Below, piece by piece: positions 34,277-46,702 of a stretch of 64,000 bases of DNA. The position numbers and the translations under genes are program-made. Numbering within the stretch: the stretch's first letter is position 1; every line of letters starts with the position of its first letter. The DNA comes from Pristionchus mayeri. Its lineage: Eukaryota; Nematoda; Chromadorea; Rhabditida; Neodiplogasteridae. Below the pieces are notes generated by a model. That model saw only the letters and a program-made list of their open reading frames with translations, searched no databases and was not told where the DNA came from. The stretch is from contig BTRK01000004.1 in the NCBI GenBank assembly GCA_036245805.1, positions 26,116,619 through 26,180,618 on the forward strand, read 5' to 3'.

Positions 34277-36096
34277 CTAGCAGGATGGTGCCGTTCTCAC
34301 CCACAGAGTACGGTAGGGGAGAGATTGGGCAGAGGATCGATTGGAAGGACGGACGAGAACATCGAAACGAAGAGTGGAATCGATAGGCAGACCAGTGACC
34401 GTAGTCTGGAGAATACCGATGACGTTGTCTGAGGAAGGACCCTTGTGGGAGTAGCATCCAACCAGGGAAGAGAGAGGAGGGAGTCCCGACGAGCATTCAC
34501 TCTCAAAGGAGAGAGATAAGCGAACGAGGAGAGGGACAAGGAGATACCTTAGTTGGAAGAGCAAGCTGAGCCAGAAGATTATGCGACTCCCTTCTCTCAT
34601 ACACACAATATTCATCATTTGGATCGGAGGAACGGAACCATTGGAGATCCGCCCAATCACAACCACGACGAACTACTCGGACACTGGAAGAATACGGTAG
34701 AGATACGGTATGAGGGATGGGAAGAGTGACAATAAGGGCGGACTGAGACAGAAGGATACGGTAGATGAAGACAAGAGGAGGAGGAGGGGTGTGATTAATG
34801 GAGCAGGGAGATGGTAGAGACTCCCCGTAGAGAGAATAAGTGAGAGAAATGTGAATGGGGAGATCTCTATCTAGGTAGTCCATCCATCTTCACTTCCACT
34901 CTCATTCCATAACCCCTTCTCTCTCTCCTCCTACCTGGTGTCTTCGGGTAGAGAAGCATAGGGGGAATCTCCATTGCCCTTCCCAATCCAAACCCGCACT
35001 GCGGATGGACGAGATTCATCGTTCACTAGTTCGATCCTGCAGTTCCTCCCCCTTCTCACTCGAGATACTCATTCAATGCACTCACCTCAATCTCCCATTT
35101 CCATTGAGAATGGCGAATCTTCGGAAGGAAGTGAAGGCCTCGCTTCTCTTCAGCAACTTCTTCCCTCTCCACACTGACACTCTGATGTAACCAGAGCAAG
35201 AGAAGACTGTGAGAAGAGCCTGCGAAGAGAGAGAGAGAGAGAGAGAGAGATCAAAGATCAGTGGGGGTGAACTCACTCTCTTGGCAGTTTGTCCCTTTGA
35301 GTGGAAGTAATAAGAGAGGGAAGCTCCTCTGGATGGGGGGATCTCCAGATGGTGGAGAGTTCCCTCCGTCAGAAGAGGAATCTGAAGGGAAGGGCAAGGG
35401 TGGACTCTCTCTCAATCTACTTACTGATCTCTCTCTTCTCTCTCCCGGGGTATTCACTTGAATCGTGTCATACGAGGATACGGTAGCATGTCGAGAGTCA
35501 CGAATGAATACGGTAATGAAGTAGGAACGGGCAGGTTTGAGATCTCTCAGTTCCATCTGATTCCTCGTGTCGGCACATTGGATATCCTCGGAGTAATGAG
35601 ATGAAGAGGGACAAGAAAGAGAAGAATCGAGAGGGCGAGATGAGGATAACACACAGAAACGATAGCGAGAAGGATTGGGGAAGGATCTGAGAGAGGAAGG
35701 ATGAAGAGGGGGAATTCATGCACTCATTCACTCACTTGATCACCCTCGAGATTTTCCAATGAACAAGAGCATCCACTGATGATTTAGATGAATTAGATTG
35801 GAATGAGACGAAGACTCGAGAATCAGAAGGAAGAGGAGGATAGATCTGAGTGATGGATCATATCGATTCGAGAGAAGAAGGAAAACCTCGTCGATTGAAG
35901 ATTGAGATGAAGAGTGAATGACATCAACAGTGGATTTGTAAGATGAAGAGATGATGAGGAGGAGATTCACTACAAGACCCTTCTTCGTCCCCCTTCTCCT
36001 CCCTTCTTCGTCCCCCTTCTCCTTCCTCTCTGATCGAACCTCGATCGAGTTTAGATGAGTAGAATGCCATTCTCTTTTCTCCTTCTTCTCCACCAA
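34277..36096 (-). CDS. NDNF: NDNF-like secreted protein (fibronectin III type), N terminus unresolved
   Basis: Similar to neuron-derived neurotrophic factor, a secreted glycoprotein with fibronectin type III folds. Exons, 5' to 3': about 36096-35887 (upper end uncertain), 35845-35736, 35686-35425, 35381-35277, 35219-35086, 34742-34548, 34501-34277; the last six keep phase at every junction. Landmarks matching vertebrate NDNF in order: IYPPLPSDSRV, VDALVHWK, RYRFCVL, CADTRN and LRDLKPARSYFITVFI, LTVFSCSGYIRVSVWRGKKL, GCDWADLQWF, DEYCVYERR, and a C-terminal RTAPSC ending in Cys as in vertebrates. One junction with unrelated neighbours lies between 34742 and 35086. A minus-strand fragment at about 37041-37090 (DDVLLEWNFSS) resembles the family's N-terminal CDAPLEW segment but has an in-frame stop before it and no acceptor, so I left it out. 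Confidence 0.8.
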
Positions 36097-38274
36097 TTAA
36101 TTCCCCCCTCTCCTCTTCCTTTTCTTCTCCTCCATCGAGATTGTCTGTAAATACTTCGTATTTGTTAATTTAAATCCATCCTAGTCTGGCGCTCATCAAA
36201 TTCTTTTCGGAACGTTTTTTTGTCTCTTGTCCTTCTCCTCTCATGAAATATGGATGGATGACGAAACAAATGGTGCTTCCCCTCTAGGGAAGACTATGCA
36301 TCCCTCTTCTGAATACTCACAAATTGAGAGTTGCTCCTTTTTGCATTCAATGACGATCCCTATTCATTCCTTTGTCCCACTCTCTCCCCCCCCCCTCCTC
36401 TCTCCCCTACCTCGAGGCACTCTCAATAGCTTCCAATGAACTGTTGAACAAGGAGAGATTGAGAGAAGAAATGGGGAAGTTGCCTCTCCCAGAGAGAGTC
36501 TGAATGAAGCTCTTCACTTCCGCAAATTATTCATAGATAGATGCACAGTTGCTACCTTATCATGAGAACAATTGAACTATTTATATCTATGCTCTATTTT
36601 CAATTCTTGAAGATTTGTGGAGAAGAAATGAATTGGGAAGAGATTATCCATTACGGTAGATATAAACAAGAAGTGAGAGAAGAGATAGAAAAGTAAGTAC
36701 TCGTTTCAGAGTGAATCATCTAAGGGAATTGGTAGAGTATTGTTTGATTCTCGAAGGGAAGACTGACTTGATGGATTGAGAGGGCGAGATTGTGAAGGAG
36801 TGAAGAGAATCGGAGGGAAGGATGGACGAAGAGACCAGAGGGAGTAGTAACAGAGACAGCCACATCCCCTGCAAGGGCCATCGTCAAAGGGAGGGGGGAG
36901 GGGGGGGGGGAAGGGGGAAGGGGAGGTGACGAGCATGGAGAGGTCTCGTTTACGCGTCGAGTGATTCGAGTGAGGGGAGAAGGGAGAGAGAGGGAGGACT
37001 GAAGAATGATTGGAATGTCGAGAAGGGAAGACATAAACACCTGACTAGTGATCGGAGAGGAGAAATTCCATTCGAGAAGAACGTCATCGAGGAAGAGAAA
37101 TCAGATTATAACCTCCCTTTTACTTCTCTTTCGGGAAGAATCGTGTTGAAATAAATTGAAGAATAAATAAAAGTAAGGTGTGAGTGAGAAGTAAAGGAAG
37201 TGTAATTCAGAGGGAGTCTTAGACAGGATGGGGCATAGTGAGAAGGAGAGAGGCTCACATGAAATACGGAAAGAATTGAATATGACTGCGAGAAAGGAAA
37301 AATGAGAGATCACCAAGAATCTGAAGAGATCTTCAACGTAGAAATGAAAGAGGAACAGTGGAAATACGAAGATGAGAAAGTAAAGAGAAATAAAGGGGAG
37401 AGATTAGAGAGGGATTGAGGCAGAGGGAGATTGTCTACATAGGAATTCATGTAAGTCTTATGCTTCCATTCCACTCTTTTTCTGTTCCTCCTGAGGAAAT
37501 GAAGTGGAAAGGAGAAAAGAAGGATGAAGACAGAATTAACTAATGAAGAGAAGAATTGAGAGAAAGAAAGAACCAAAACATTCAGAAGGAGAGGCTAACA
37601 AGAATAGTACTCAATTGACCTACCGTATTCGCAAGAATATGGTCACTTATGGGCTAAGAATAGAATTGAAATGTGAGAAAGGAAGGATGGAGGAGGAGAG
37701 TCAGTTGGTGAGAAGTGATGAGAAGCGGAAGAAGATATGAAGGTGACCATCGAATGAATGAGGGAAGAATGCACAACATCAAATACCGAGAAGCGAGATT
37801 CCATTGAAGGATCAAAGTGAGTGTAAGAGAAAGTTGCAAGGTGTGGGGAGAGAAGAGGAATGAAGGAAGAATGGAGAAGGAGGAGATCTCGAGGGATTCG
37901 AAAAGGAAGAAGAGGAGGGAAGAATGGAGGGATGAGAAGTGGTGAGTTGAGTAGAGATGTCTTTATCGAGAGAGGAGAAGAATCACATGGAGAGGGAGGA
38001 TATCTGGCCATCCCCTGGGACACCAAATTAAGATTATCGAGAAGGGCTGATCAACAAGGAAATCATCTGAATTGCACATGGAGGGGAAGAGAGGGATGGA
38101 GGAGGATATCAACGGGGGGGGGGGGGGGGGGGCGAAGATATCACCAATCAATGAGAAATATACAGGATGTAAATGTACTATTTTTGAAGAAACAAAATAG
38201 ATTGATCTCATAGGCGGGGTGGTTTTAGGTTGTCGTATCATAAGATAGAGGGAGAGATGGAGAGAGAGAGGGGT
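36097..38274. other. Probable 5' part of the NDNF-like gene and intergenic DNA
   Basis: Strongly strand-asymmetric (purine-rich plus strand), with many short open frames on both strands but no exon chain I could defend. A run of about 20 G lies at 38112-38132. The signal peptide and N-terminal domain of the NDNF-like protein should be here. Confidence 0.4.
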
Positions 38275-41200
38275 TCACAACTTGGGGGGATTCCATTTGT
38301 AAGTGCCAGTGAATACGAATCCGTGTCTCCTCATGAGTTCATCTGCCTCGGGAGGACCTCGACTGCAATGGGAACCACTCCATCCACTCATCCATCTCAT
38401 CCCCTGTCGAACAAGTGCAGAGGATTGAAGATTCTCATTCGAATTCCTACTCAGATTCCTTTGACAATGCCTAGTATTCAAGTGAAGGAAAGGAATAAAT
38501 CAGATTAAGGCTGTCGTTGAACAAATCTAGTTTTCCCCTTTCTTCCCTCTCCTCACCTTCCGAACTTGTATTGAGTCGGAGTCACTTTCTCCAATTTCTC
38601 AAGAAGAGGAGTGAAGATTCTGGAAAATGAACACTGTAACACACTCTTATCATAATCTAAGGATAGGTCAATAGATTAGACAGACCTCCATGCGTAGTCC
38701 AACTCATCCGTTCTCACAAAGTTGATCTGCGATCCCATGAAGACTTCGAGGAAGAGTCTCTCGTATGCATCGGGCAGGCGAGTATCCTGCAAGAGGAGAG
38801 TACTCCCTCCCCCCTTACTGTTGGGTACTTCTCTCGAAGCTTGGCGAAAGCGACTGTACAGGTTGGGATTCGAACCCCATACCTTAGGATCCACCATAGG
38901 ATTGATCCTATGGTAGATCCCACCATGGGTTTTTCATCTGTGCCCCCCCCCCCCCCCCCGCTCCGCCTACCTTGTATCTACTGGAATAGCTGAGATCCAG
39001 TTCAGTCTCCTCCACTCCGAATCCCATCCCTGGCTTCTTTGTCATCATCTTGAGGTAGACCGCCTCGTTCGGCTGCACTCTCATCACCAACTCAGTCCTC
39101 AATCCATCCTCTCCTCTCTTCCCTCACTCCCTCATACCTCTTGAGGTCGCCCGCAGGATAGATGTCCCCGTTGACTTGCTTGTACTGCACTCTAACCTCG
39201 GCCTTCTTCTCGTTGAGGGCTGAGAGTACTCCCTTGACTGTCTCCTTCACTCTCTGACTCACCTTTCCCACATCTGAGTATGAATGGAACTCCCTCCCAT
39301 CTCTCGTTCTTGATGTGCAGTACTGCCATTGCATACGTCGGAGTCTTGCTGTCTCTCGGCACTTCCGAGTCGTCTTTGTACCCCATGCGACGGGATTCAT
39401 CTCAGAGGGAATCACTCAGGGAGGGGAGGGGGGGGGGAGAGGGGGGGAGGGGGGGAGGGAGAGGAAACTCACCACTGGCCTCTCCATCTCCAATGTACTG
39501 TCCTACGACCACATCTTCCAATTTGATATCACTGATTGCCTTCAGCACTTTCACCTAGAAACGATAAGAATGAGAGTGTGTCTGGTAGTTGTGAGGGGGG
39601 GGGGGGCGGACAATTGCACAACGGACAATTGCACAACAAATCGCCGTTCACTTGCGATTCGAAGTAGCGACTTGGGTGTTGCTTCATTGTAGCCAGTATG
39701 TGCTACCCTACATATGCATATGCAAATATTGTTACCAGGCGAACTTGAGATTCACGCCTTACCTATGTATAGGGGTTCATGGTCCAAAATTGAACATTTG
39801 AGTGGAAAATCAAGGTTAGATAACCACCAAATGCCGTAACCAATTGACCTCAATGTTACTAGTTTAGAATAGTTACTGGGGTACCGGAATATCAATTGGT
39901 TGCGGTATTTGGTGGTTATCTAACCTTGATTTTCCAATCAAATGTTCTATTTTGGACCATGAACCCCTATACATAGGTAAGGCGTGAAACTCAAGTTCGC
40001 CTGGAAACACAAATTGCATATGCAAATGTAGGGGAGCACATACTGGTAACAATGAAGCAACTCCCAAGAAGCTACCTCGAATCACAAGTGAACGGCGATT
40101 TGTTGTGCAATTGTCCGTTGTGCAATTGTCCGCCCCCCGTGAGGGGCCCTTCTCACTTTCTCATCTCTGATATCTTCTGCATTGAGACTGGCTGGTTTCT
40201 CCATGGCCACGAGAGTCAGAATCTGCATCAGATGATTCTGCATCACATCCCTTCAATTACACTATTCATTACCATCTTCTGCCCTTAGACTGCACCAACC
40301 TGATGATTCCTGATTGGTCGAAGTAGCCCGCCCTTCCTTCAGTCCCGAAATCCTCCTTAAAGGTGATGAGGACAGATCCGATATTGTCTCTGTTCCATGA
40401 AGGGTTGAAAATTCGGTTTCCGAATCTGCAATCAATGCCTACCTCAAACTCTGCCTTCAAGTTCTATCGAGATTAAAGAGATACAACAATACCTGAGAAC
40501 CATGAGATTCTGTACCATTTCCTTGCCCAAATAGTGGTCGATACGGTAGAGCTGATCCTCCTGTAAGACAACTTTCTATTCTTCACTCAGTCAGTATGAT
40601 CAAGAAAATGGGAGGTGGGGGGGGGGGTTGAAATAAGAATATAAAGATCCATTCGTTTAGTGGCATTCCTATTGAGCGAAATAGTTTAAGCAAGTGGCAC
40701 CTTGAATAATCGTGCGAGATGATCCGAGAGGACTCTGGATGATTGAAGATCGTGTCCGAAGGGCTTCTCTATGATCACTCGCGTCCACGAATCACTCAAA
40801 GTTAAAGATATTGAATAGACCCATTTTCTTCTGATTACATTGTCTCTGCACAATTCTGCTGTATTGGATATTTAAATAACTGGGTTCTGTTTCAATAACG
40901 GGAAATGATGATCGGTAATGTGTACCCCTTATCCATGCAGTTTTCTTTCAGTTGAGTGGTAACATCAGCGAAGACTGAGGGAGGAAGAGCGAGGTAGTAC
41001 AAACGATTCACTGCTACTGCAAATATATTGGTGAGTTACACTTTTGCAAATGATGTAAGTTACATTGCGTATCCCACACGAGTGATTTCGCGTGCCCATC
41101 TATTTGTTCTCACAATCCAATTGGAATGGAAACTTACTGTTGTTAGCGGCAGTCTGCATTCCATCGATTAATTTCTGCAAGCACTTGAATCCCTCCGCGT

Positions 41201-41664
41201 CGTCGTATTTGCCCTCAAAGGATACGGTAGACACAATATAAATTGGAATTGGATAGATCGATACCTGGACGTATGCACACTTCCTGAGGAATCTATCCCA
41301 TGTCTCCTTCTCAGACTCTCGCACCTAAATGGAATACGTTAACATGCAATATTTGGCAAATACGATACCTTACAGTACTTCTCGAAAGATGCCTTTAGCT
41401 GCTCCATGGAGAGGGCAGATCTGGATCATCTACTGAGATATGGGATCGATCAAAGATGGAACCTTGCATATCCGACAAAGTTGACATTGTTCGGGAGGAG
41501 AGCATCGCGGAAGAGCCACCTGATGGGGGTCGTGGAAAGAGATGAGAAGGAGAAGAGAAGAGGACGAACCAGAGGGTAGGGTAGATCTTCTTCTTCGCCA
41601 GATCTCCCGATGCACCGAACACAACGAAGACGTAGGGAGGATCTTCTTCGACCACTCCATTCAT
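38275..41664 (-). CDS. gspd-1: Glucose-6-phosphate 1-dehydrogenase
   Basis: First enzyme of the oxidative pentose phosphate pathway, cytosolic, producing NADPH. Exons 5' to 3': up to 41570 (start uncertain), 41519-41463, 41420-41369, 41324-41265, 41213-41138, 41016-40926, 40794-40701, 40560-40493, 40425-40300, 40250-40157, 39554-39473, 39400-39263, 39219-39138, 39097-38971, 38786-38686, 38619-38557, 38362-38275; every junction keeps phase. Motifs: [10 protein letters not shown] (nucleotide binding), [14 protein letters not shown] (substrate-binding catalytic motif), [47 protein letters not shown] near the C terminus. I took the ATG at 41664 as the minimum start; the frame is open upstream and similarity seems to extend there, so the true start may be farther 5'. 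One intron holds a 0.5-kb fold-back and several use GAG acceptors. Confidence 0.95.
39604..40138. repeat. Fold-back in gspd-1 intron with doubled terminal motif
   Basis: Inverted arms of about 260 bp pair around 39870. Each end carries GGACAATTGCACAAC twice in tandem, preceded by a G run on the left and followed by a C run on the right. No coding capacity. Confidence 0.85.
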
Positions 41665-41968
41665 TGATTCACGCAGATAGGCCACCAGTTGAGGAGCCAG
41701 CGGATCAGATATCGATTGGGATCTCAATGAATGACCTATCAGATGAGAATGGGGAATCGAATGAGTGCCTCTCCTACTCCCCAAATCCACACACGCGTAT
41801 GGTGCTAAACGACAGTGACTACTAGGAGGATAAGGGTAGATACCTGCCCCTTGCATCGGGGTTAGGGGATGGCTGTGAAGATGTCGTCGATGAAGGCATC
41901 TCACCTCAAGCATCAATTCCAATCCATCAAGGACAGTACGAATTTGTAGTGATTGGGACAAGATTTAA

Positions 41969-42211
41969 AGTTTCCCAACACCCATGTAAATAATTTGAAC
42001 TGGCGAGAGTACCCTGATCACGACAAAACGAGCGAGAGAGTGTGTAAAAGAGAGAGAGCGGGCGTGATCAAGCAACTCAGACTGAAACTTTACGGCTGCG
42101 CGTTGTTGCAAATATTGATTTTCTATTATTTTCATTATTCCAGTTTAACTGATTAGAACCCGTACATTGTTAAATAATATAGAAAGACATTTTCAAAGGT
42201 GTTGGGTAACT
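41969..42211. mobile_element. TTAA-flanked inverted-repeat element, copy 3
   Basis: Ends AGTTTCCCAACACC and GGTGTTGGGTAACT between TTAA at 41965 and 42212; same family as the copies at 14279 and 14865 and especially similar to the first (shared GCGAGAGTGTG/ATCACGCCCG blocks in opposite orientation). It lies just upstream of the gspd-1 5' region. Confidence 0.75.
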
Positions 42212-42215
42212 TTAA

Positions 42216-43193
42216 TCGGATAATAAGATACAGTAAAATCGGCCTAATCGGGATAATGCAGCAGAGAGCAAGACAAATTATCTAGACGAATCAAGGGTCG
42301 TGTCAATAGCTGTTAGATGATGAAAGAAGGGAGAAGGAGGGGGAGTGAATGGGGAGTGTGCGCGCTTGTTGAAAAGGAGAATCGTGTCATTTTAACACGA
42401 ACAAGGTTGAACAAGCGGGGAAGACGGGCGCCATCGGACTAGTCCATTCTCCGCCACTCACAATTGTCACAGGCGTTCCCTCTAGAATGAACTCCCTCTC
42501 TATGAAGTAGAGGGCAGGAATGACATAAGGGTAAACAAGAGTATTGAAAAAACTTTGCCGACAAGAGCAGGCACTTGGGTGGATAACCCTACGTATCTAC
42601 TCCTAGGAGCTCCTACAATAAGAAATAATTTAACTTGAAATTGATAATTACTGTTATGCTGTAAAAGTGTACACATCTTGCAATGAAACAATCAAATAAA
42701 TAAACTAATTAGCCGACGAGAAGTATTTCCGAAATAGAGAGCAGGGAATGAGGAAAAATGGAAGGTGATAGAAAGCGATAAGAGACGAGTGAGGAGGTAA
42801 CAAAGAGAACATCCAACTGTTTCCATCTCATCGTTCGACTATTCTGATGGGAAAGAATGGAGCAGAAGAGGCGACAGATTGTGCACTCTTCATCACATAC
42901 TACAGAGGATGAAGGGGAGAGGGGAGAGAAGGGATAAACAACATCCTCACACCAACCACAAACTACACCTGTCCTCACGCTCTTTGCGAGTAGTCTCTTT
43001 TGATGATGGACTCCTAGAGGAAGAACGATTCGCCGCTTTCGAATGGACACTGTGAGATACATTAACTCTTGGAGAAAAAAAGGTGACGGAAGACGTTGAT
43101 TACTTAACCAGACCTCCTCTCTAGAGTTCTCATCACTTCATTCTACTCTCTGGAGCGGGAGATCGGGGAGAGAATGCATAGAATGAAGATACC
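42216..43193. other. Unresolved, possible minus-strand gene
   Basis: A minus-strand frame 43062-42709 (117 codons, MYLTVSIRKRR... with a cluster CDEECTICRLFC) overlaps alternative spliced readings, for example an exon ending at a CAG before GTGTAG near 42970 with SR-like residues. Neither version has recognisable homology. The remainder shows nothing. Confidence 0.25.
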
Positions 43194-43501
43194 ATGGCAT
43201 GCATTTTCCAACTCGATCCTCACCCTTTGTCCCGCACAGGAGCGCCCTTCACTGTAGTCTTCTTTTTGGTAGTAGGAGTGCTCATGACTATGCACAAACT
43301 CGCTATGCTCCACTCCCACCATCGGATCTACATTCCGTAACCATGGAGATGGAGTATGTGTCGCACTACGATATCAGCACTACACGCCCGCATGGGTTTG
43401 TCGAAACCCCTCGCCCCATAGGAACACACAGAGCACTTTTAAATACATGGACCACGAAGTCAATTACAGTAATCATGGTAAGGCTACCATATTTTCTTTG
43501 A
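43194..43501 (+). CDS. Small single-pass membrane protein
   Basis: Exon 43194-43336 starts at an ATG in ACCATGG context and encodes MACIFQLDPHPLSRTGAPF followed by a clear membrane segment VVFFLVVGVLM and a His-rich stretch. A 41-bp intron (GTAACC donor, GATATCAG acceptor) leads in phase to exon 43378-43501, ending VRLPYFL. Total 88 residues. Without the intron the frame ends after 47 codons and a second frame opens, so the splice explains two overlapping open frames. Family not recognised; expected in a membrane with a short luminal or cytosolic head. Confidence 0.45.
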
Positions 43502-43631
43502 TATAAGCAATACAATCCACTGATTTTTTTATTGAATAGCATAACAGAATATAATGCACTTTCAACAACAGAAAGATGAGAAGGCAGAGAAGCAGGGAAA
43601 GAAAGTGTGAACGAAAGAGGGGGAGAGGGAA

Positions 43632-46600
43632 TTAATCATCTCCATCTTCCAGGTTGATGCGGTCTCCGAACTTTGAATACAGAGTTGCCTTGAGACGATT
43701 CATCTCTACTTCGATCACTTCCTGATCATTTTTATTATTGGAAAATATTACTATTTAATGCAATAAATGATGCTATTTGGGTGTTCCAAAATGTCCAGCA
43801 CTTTGTCGTAAAATTTGAATGCAATGACCAATGCCCCAATTTCTTAATATGAGTTCAGTTTGCATACAGTGCGTGGTGCTGTGTTGAATTTGGTCTATGA
43901 GTTATCATACAGTATCGATCATAAGTCATCGTCCAAAACTTCCGAGCTCTGTAATTTTTGAACCAGATGTACACTCATGCTGAAATTTTAAATTTGGACA
44001 TGAAATTCATCGGGGGATAAGGTGAGCTTATTGAGACCTCTTCAAAATTTCTAGCTCTTGCATAGTGATGACGCAATCACAATACACTTTTTTGAAATGG
44101 ATTAATTCCTCGGAGAAATTTTCCGTGCTTACCGAACTTTCTGAGGGTTGAGAGGTGTCATACGACTACTCAGAAAACAATTTTCAAGTTGCTGCGACTT
44201 CGCGCCTTTTTGCTGCAGACGCTGCAAGTTGGAGGCTGCAAATTTATAACTCAGCTTCTAGAGAAGCTAGAGGCTCGTGCAAAGCAGGAAAATGATTCTT
44301 ATTATGACCCTAGATGATCCTGAAAGTTTGGTATTGATCGCACATCATTTGCCCTCAGGGCACGAAAAAGTCACTTTTTTGGATGGCCTAACTTTGGCCA
44401 CTTACCGTCTCAAGTACGAGTTTGCATAAAATGAGATTCCTGCACAGTAATGCTCAAAAACCATCAAATAAACAATTCCCAAGTGGTTAGTTTCTCTTTC
44501 CGGACCGTGGCGTTCGATAAAAGAGCGCGCGGTGCTCAAAGAACGCGTGCGTCTCTCTTCATACCGCTCGCTCTCCTCTCTCTAGTCGTGTAGGGAAATG
44601 ACGTGTGCGCTCGAGGAGCGCGCGTCCGTAAATCGATCGCAACGGTCAGGAAAGAGAAACTAACCACGCCAAAACTTGGGAATAGTTTATTTGATGGTTT
44701 TTGAGCATTACTGTGCATGAATCTCATTTTATGCAAACTCGTACTTGAGACGGTAAGTGGCCAAAGTTGGGCCATCCAAAAAAGTGTCTTTTTCGTGCCC
44801 TGAGGGCAAATGATGTGCGATAAATAACAAACTTTCAGGATCATCTAGGGTCATAATAAGAATCATTTTCCTACTTTGCACGAGTCTCTAGAAGCTTCTT
44901 GCTGAGTTATAAATTTGCAGCCTCCAACTTGCAGCGTCTGCAGCAAAAAGGCGCGAAGTCGCAGCAACTTGAAAATTGTTTTCTGAGTAGTCCTATGACA
45001 CCTCTCAACCCTCAGAAAGTTCGGTAAGCACGGAAAATTTCTCCGAGGAAATAATCCATTTCAAAAAATTGTATTGTGATTGCGTCATCACTATGAAAGA
45101 GCTAGAAATTTTGAAGAGGTCTCAATAAGCTCACCTTATCCCCCGATGAATTTCATGTCTAAATTTAAAATTTCAGCATGAGTGTACATCTGGTTCAAAA
45201 ATTACAGAGCTCGGAAGTTTTGGACGATGACTTGTGGTCGATACAGTACCTCATGTACTTCTCAGTCAGTTCGTATGATCGTTTCAGCCCATCGTAGACT
45301 GTTTCTAGTGTCGCATAAATAGTAAGATATATAAATTGGTATATGTCGTGAACATAAGTCAGATCGTGAAAAATCACTCTAAATGTATAGTCTCTTGATA
45401 TGCATATGAAAAACCGTTCACGTTGGATACCAGAGTACCAGAGATTATCTCTAATTCGCATACATTGAGCCTGGGAGATAAAAGCGTTTCGAAGTTATAG
45501 GCTGGCCGAAGAAGGCAGAAAGTATAAATTGGTGATTATGACGCTTCAATGCCCAGAATTGGAGGCAGATACTATTAAATACAACCCCTGTAAGAGAGAA
45601 GAGGGGGTATCTTTAGGTAACTGATAAGCTGGTAGTAATTAAAGTTCAACGAGAGATAGAACGTGATCATACACCTTGATTTAAAGATGGAGACTGGAGA
45701 AATCTCATTCCCATTTAAACAAGATATTGTTTACAAAATGCATAAATGATGCAAATGAATTAGCATTCGAGTTTTACGAGAATGAAAGGACTATTGGAAC
45801 ACCCCCAATACAAAGGTCCGGTATGTTATGACTGCTGTTAAAATAAAATTACAACAACGTTTCCAGCATCTGTTTAAGTTTGATCATAAGTCCTTATGAG
45901 ATATTCAGTATAACTGACCTTTTCTTTAGTCTTCTCAGTCGAATTCTCCTCAGATTCATTCTTCATCGACTCCAATCGCTCACCAGCCGATTCCTACAAT
46001 CAATCACTTCTCTCAAAAAGATTTTGCATTTTATTGATGGAAACATATAAAAATACGTCTAATTAAATATTTAAAAAAAAGATAAATTATGGCCTTGTTG
46101 TTTCTAGTGCAATGTGCATCAGTATCTCTCGTTCTGATTCAACTGACAGGAGTGAAATGGACGAAGGAAGTTCCCAGCTTCAGAGGGATCGAGTCATCGT
46201 CTCCCAGCAGCATTATCTCGTCCGCTGCCTCGTTCAGATTCTGCACGTCGTTCACGAGAGATTTGATCTCATCCTAGGCATGTAAGCAATTTTTACTTTA
46301 AATATTGGTTAAAACAGAGCAACTAAGGCAGCATCCTTCGTATCAATGGAAACGAATAAATTGGTTTTCATTTTATCGACCTCAATACGAAGGATGTTTG
46401 GAATTTATATAGACATTTTACCACGGATGCGCATGATAAGAGACTCAATAAGAGAATGAACGAAACAATTTCAACTGAACAGGGTGGATGAATTTCTAGT
46501 ATCCTTCCCCTGGTCCGGCCTTCTTTCCAAAAACAATATTCAGTAGATATTGGGTAAAATCATAGATTTGATATATTAATACCGAAAAATGTATTGAGAA

Positions 46601-46701
46601 AAACCCACAGTGAGCGAGACAAAGTTCTGATGTAATCTGGCGAACTTGTTGATCATTTGCTGATCTTCTGCCGTTACAGTGATATCGTCCTGTGTTGACA
46701 T
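43632..46701 (-). CDS. pfd-4: Prefoldin subunit 4
   Basis: Beta-type subunit of the hexameric prefoldin co-chaperone that delivers unfolded actin and tubulin to CCT. Exons 46701-46609, 46273-46148, 45993-45919 and 43721-43632 close in frame to 127 residues, the family's usual size. Exon 1 encodes MSTQDDITVTAEDQQMINKF (signature of PFD4), exon 2 the coiled coil and beta hairpin (EAADEIMLLGDDDSIPLKLG, SFVHF), exon 3 the second helix, and exon 4 MNRLKATLYSKFGDRINLED at the C terminus. A CTTTCTCAG one base before the ATG suggests trans-splicing. The last intron (2.2 kb) contains a 1.3-kb fold-back element. Confidence 0.95.
43910..45246. repeat. 1.34-kb TA-flanked fold-back in pfd-4 intron
   Basis: Ends CAGTATCGATCATAAGTC and, on the other side, the complement of CTGTATCGACCACAAGTC; TA flanks both sides (43908, 45247). 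Inverted arms of about 640 bp. It is the same family as the element at 60020-61269: both carry the blocks CTTTTTGCTGCAGACGCTGC and CCGAGGAAAT in each arm. No coding capacity. Confidence 0.85.
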
Positions 46702-46702
46702 C

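Noticed and set aside
37041..37090. NDNF N-terminal exon containing DDVLLEWNFSS
   Set aside because: Similarity is short, an in-frame TGA lies just upstream, and there is no AG acceptor between them; reported only as a hint.
38850..38935. tRNA-like T-arm (GGTTCGAATCC) on the minus strand in a gspd-1 intron
   Set aside because: No matching acceptor stem, D-arm or anticodon arm could be folded around it; probably chance or a tRNA-derived relic.
41570..41961. Extending gspd-1 to the start of its open frame at 41961
   Set aside because: The frame begins with TTG, not ATG, and a GTGAG donor-like site lies inside it, so the upstream part may be leader or another exon.
45255..45330. Extra pfd-4 exon (TVYDGLKRSYELTEKYM) beside the fold-back
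   Set aside because: Coiled-coil-like and followed by a donor-like GTAC, but its phase cannot join either neighbouring pfd-4 exon.
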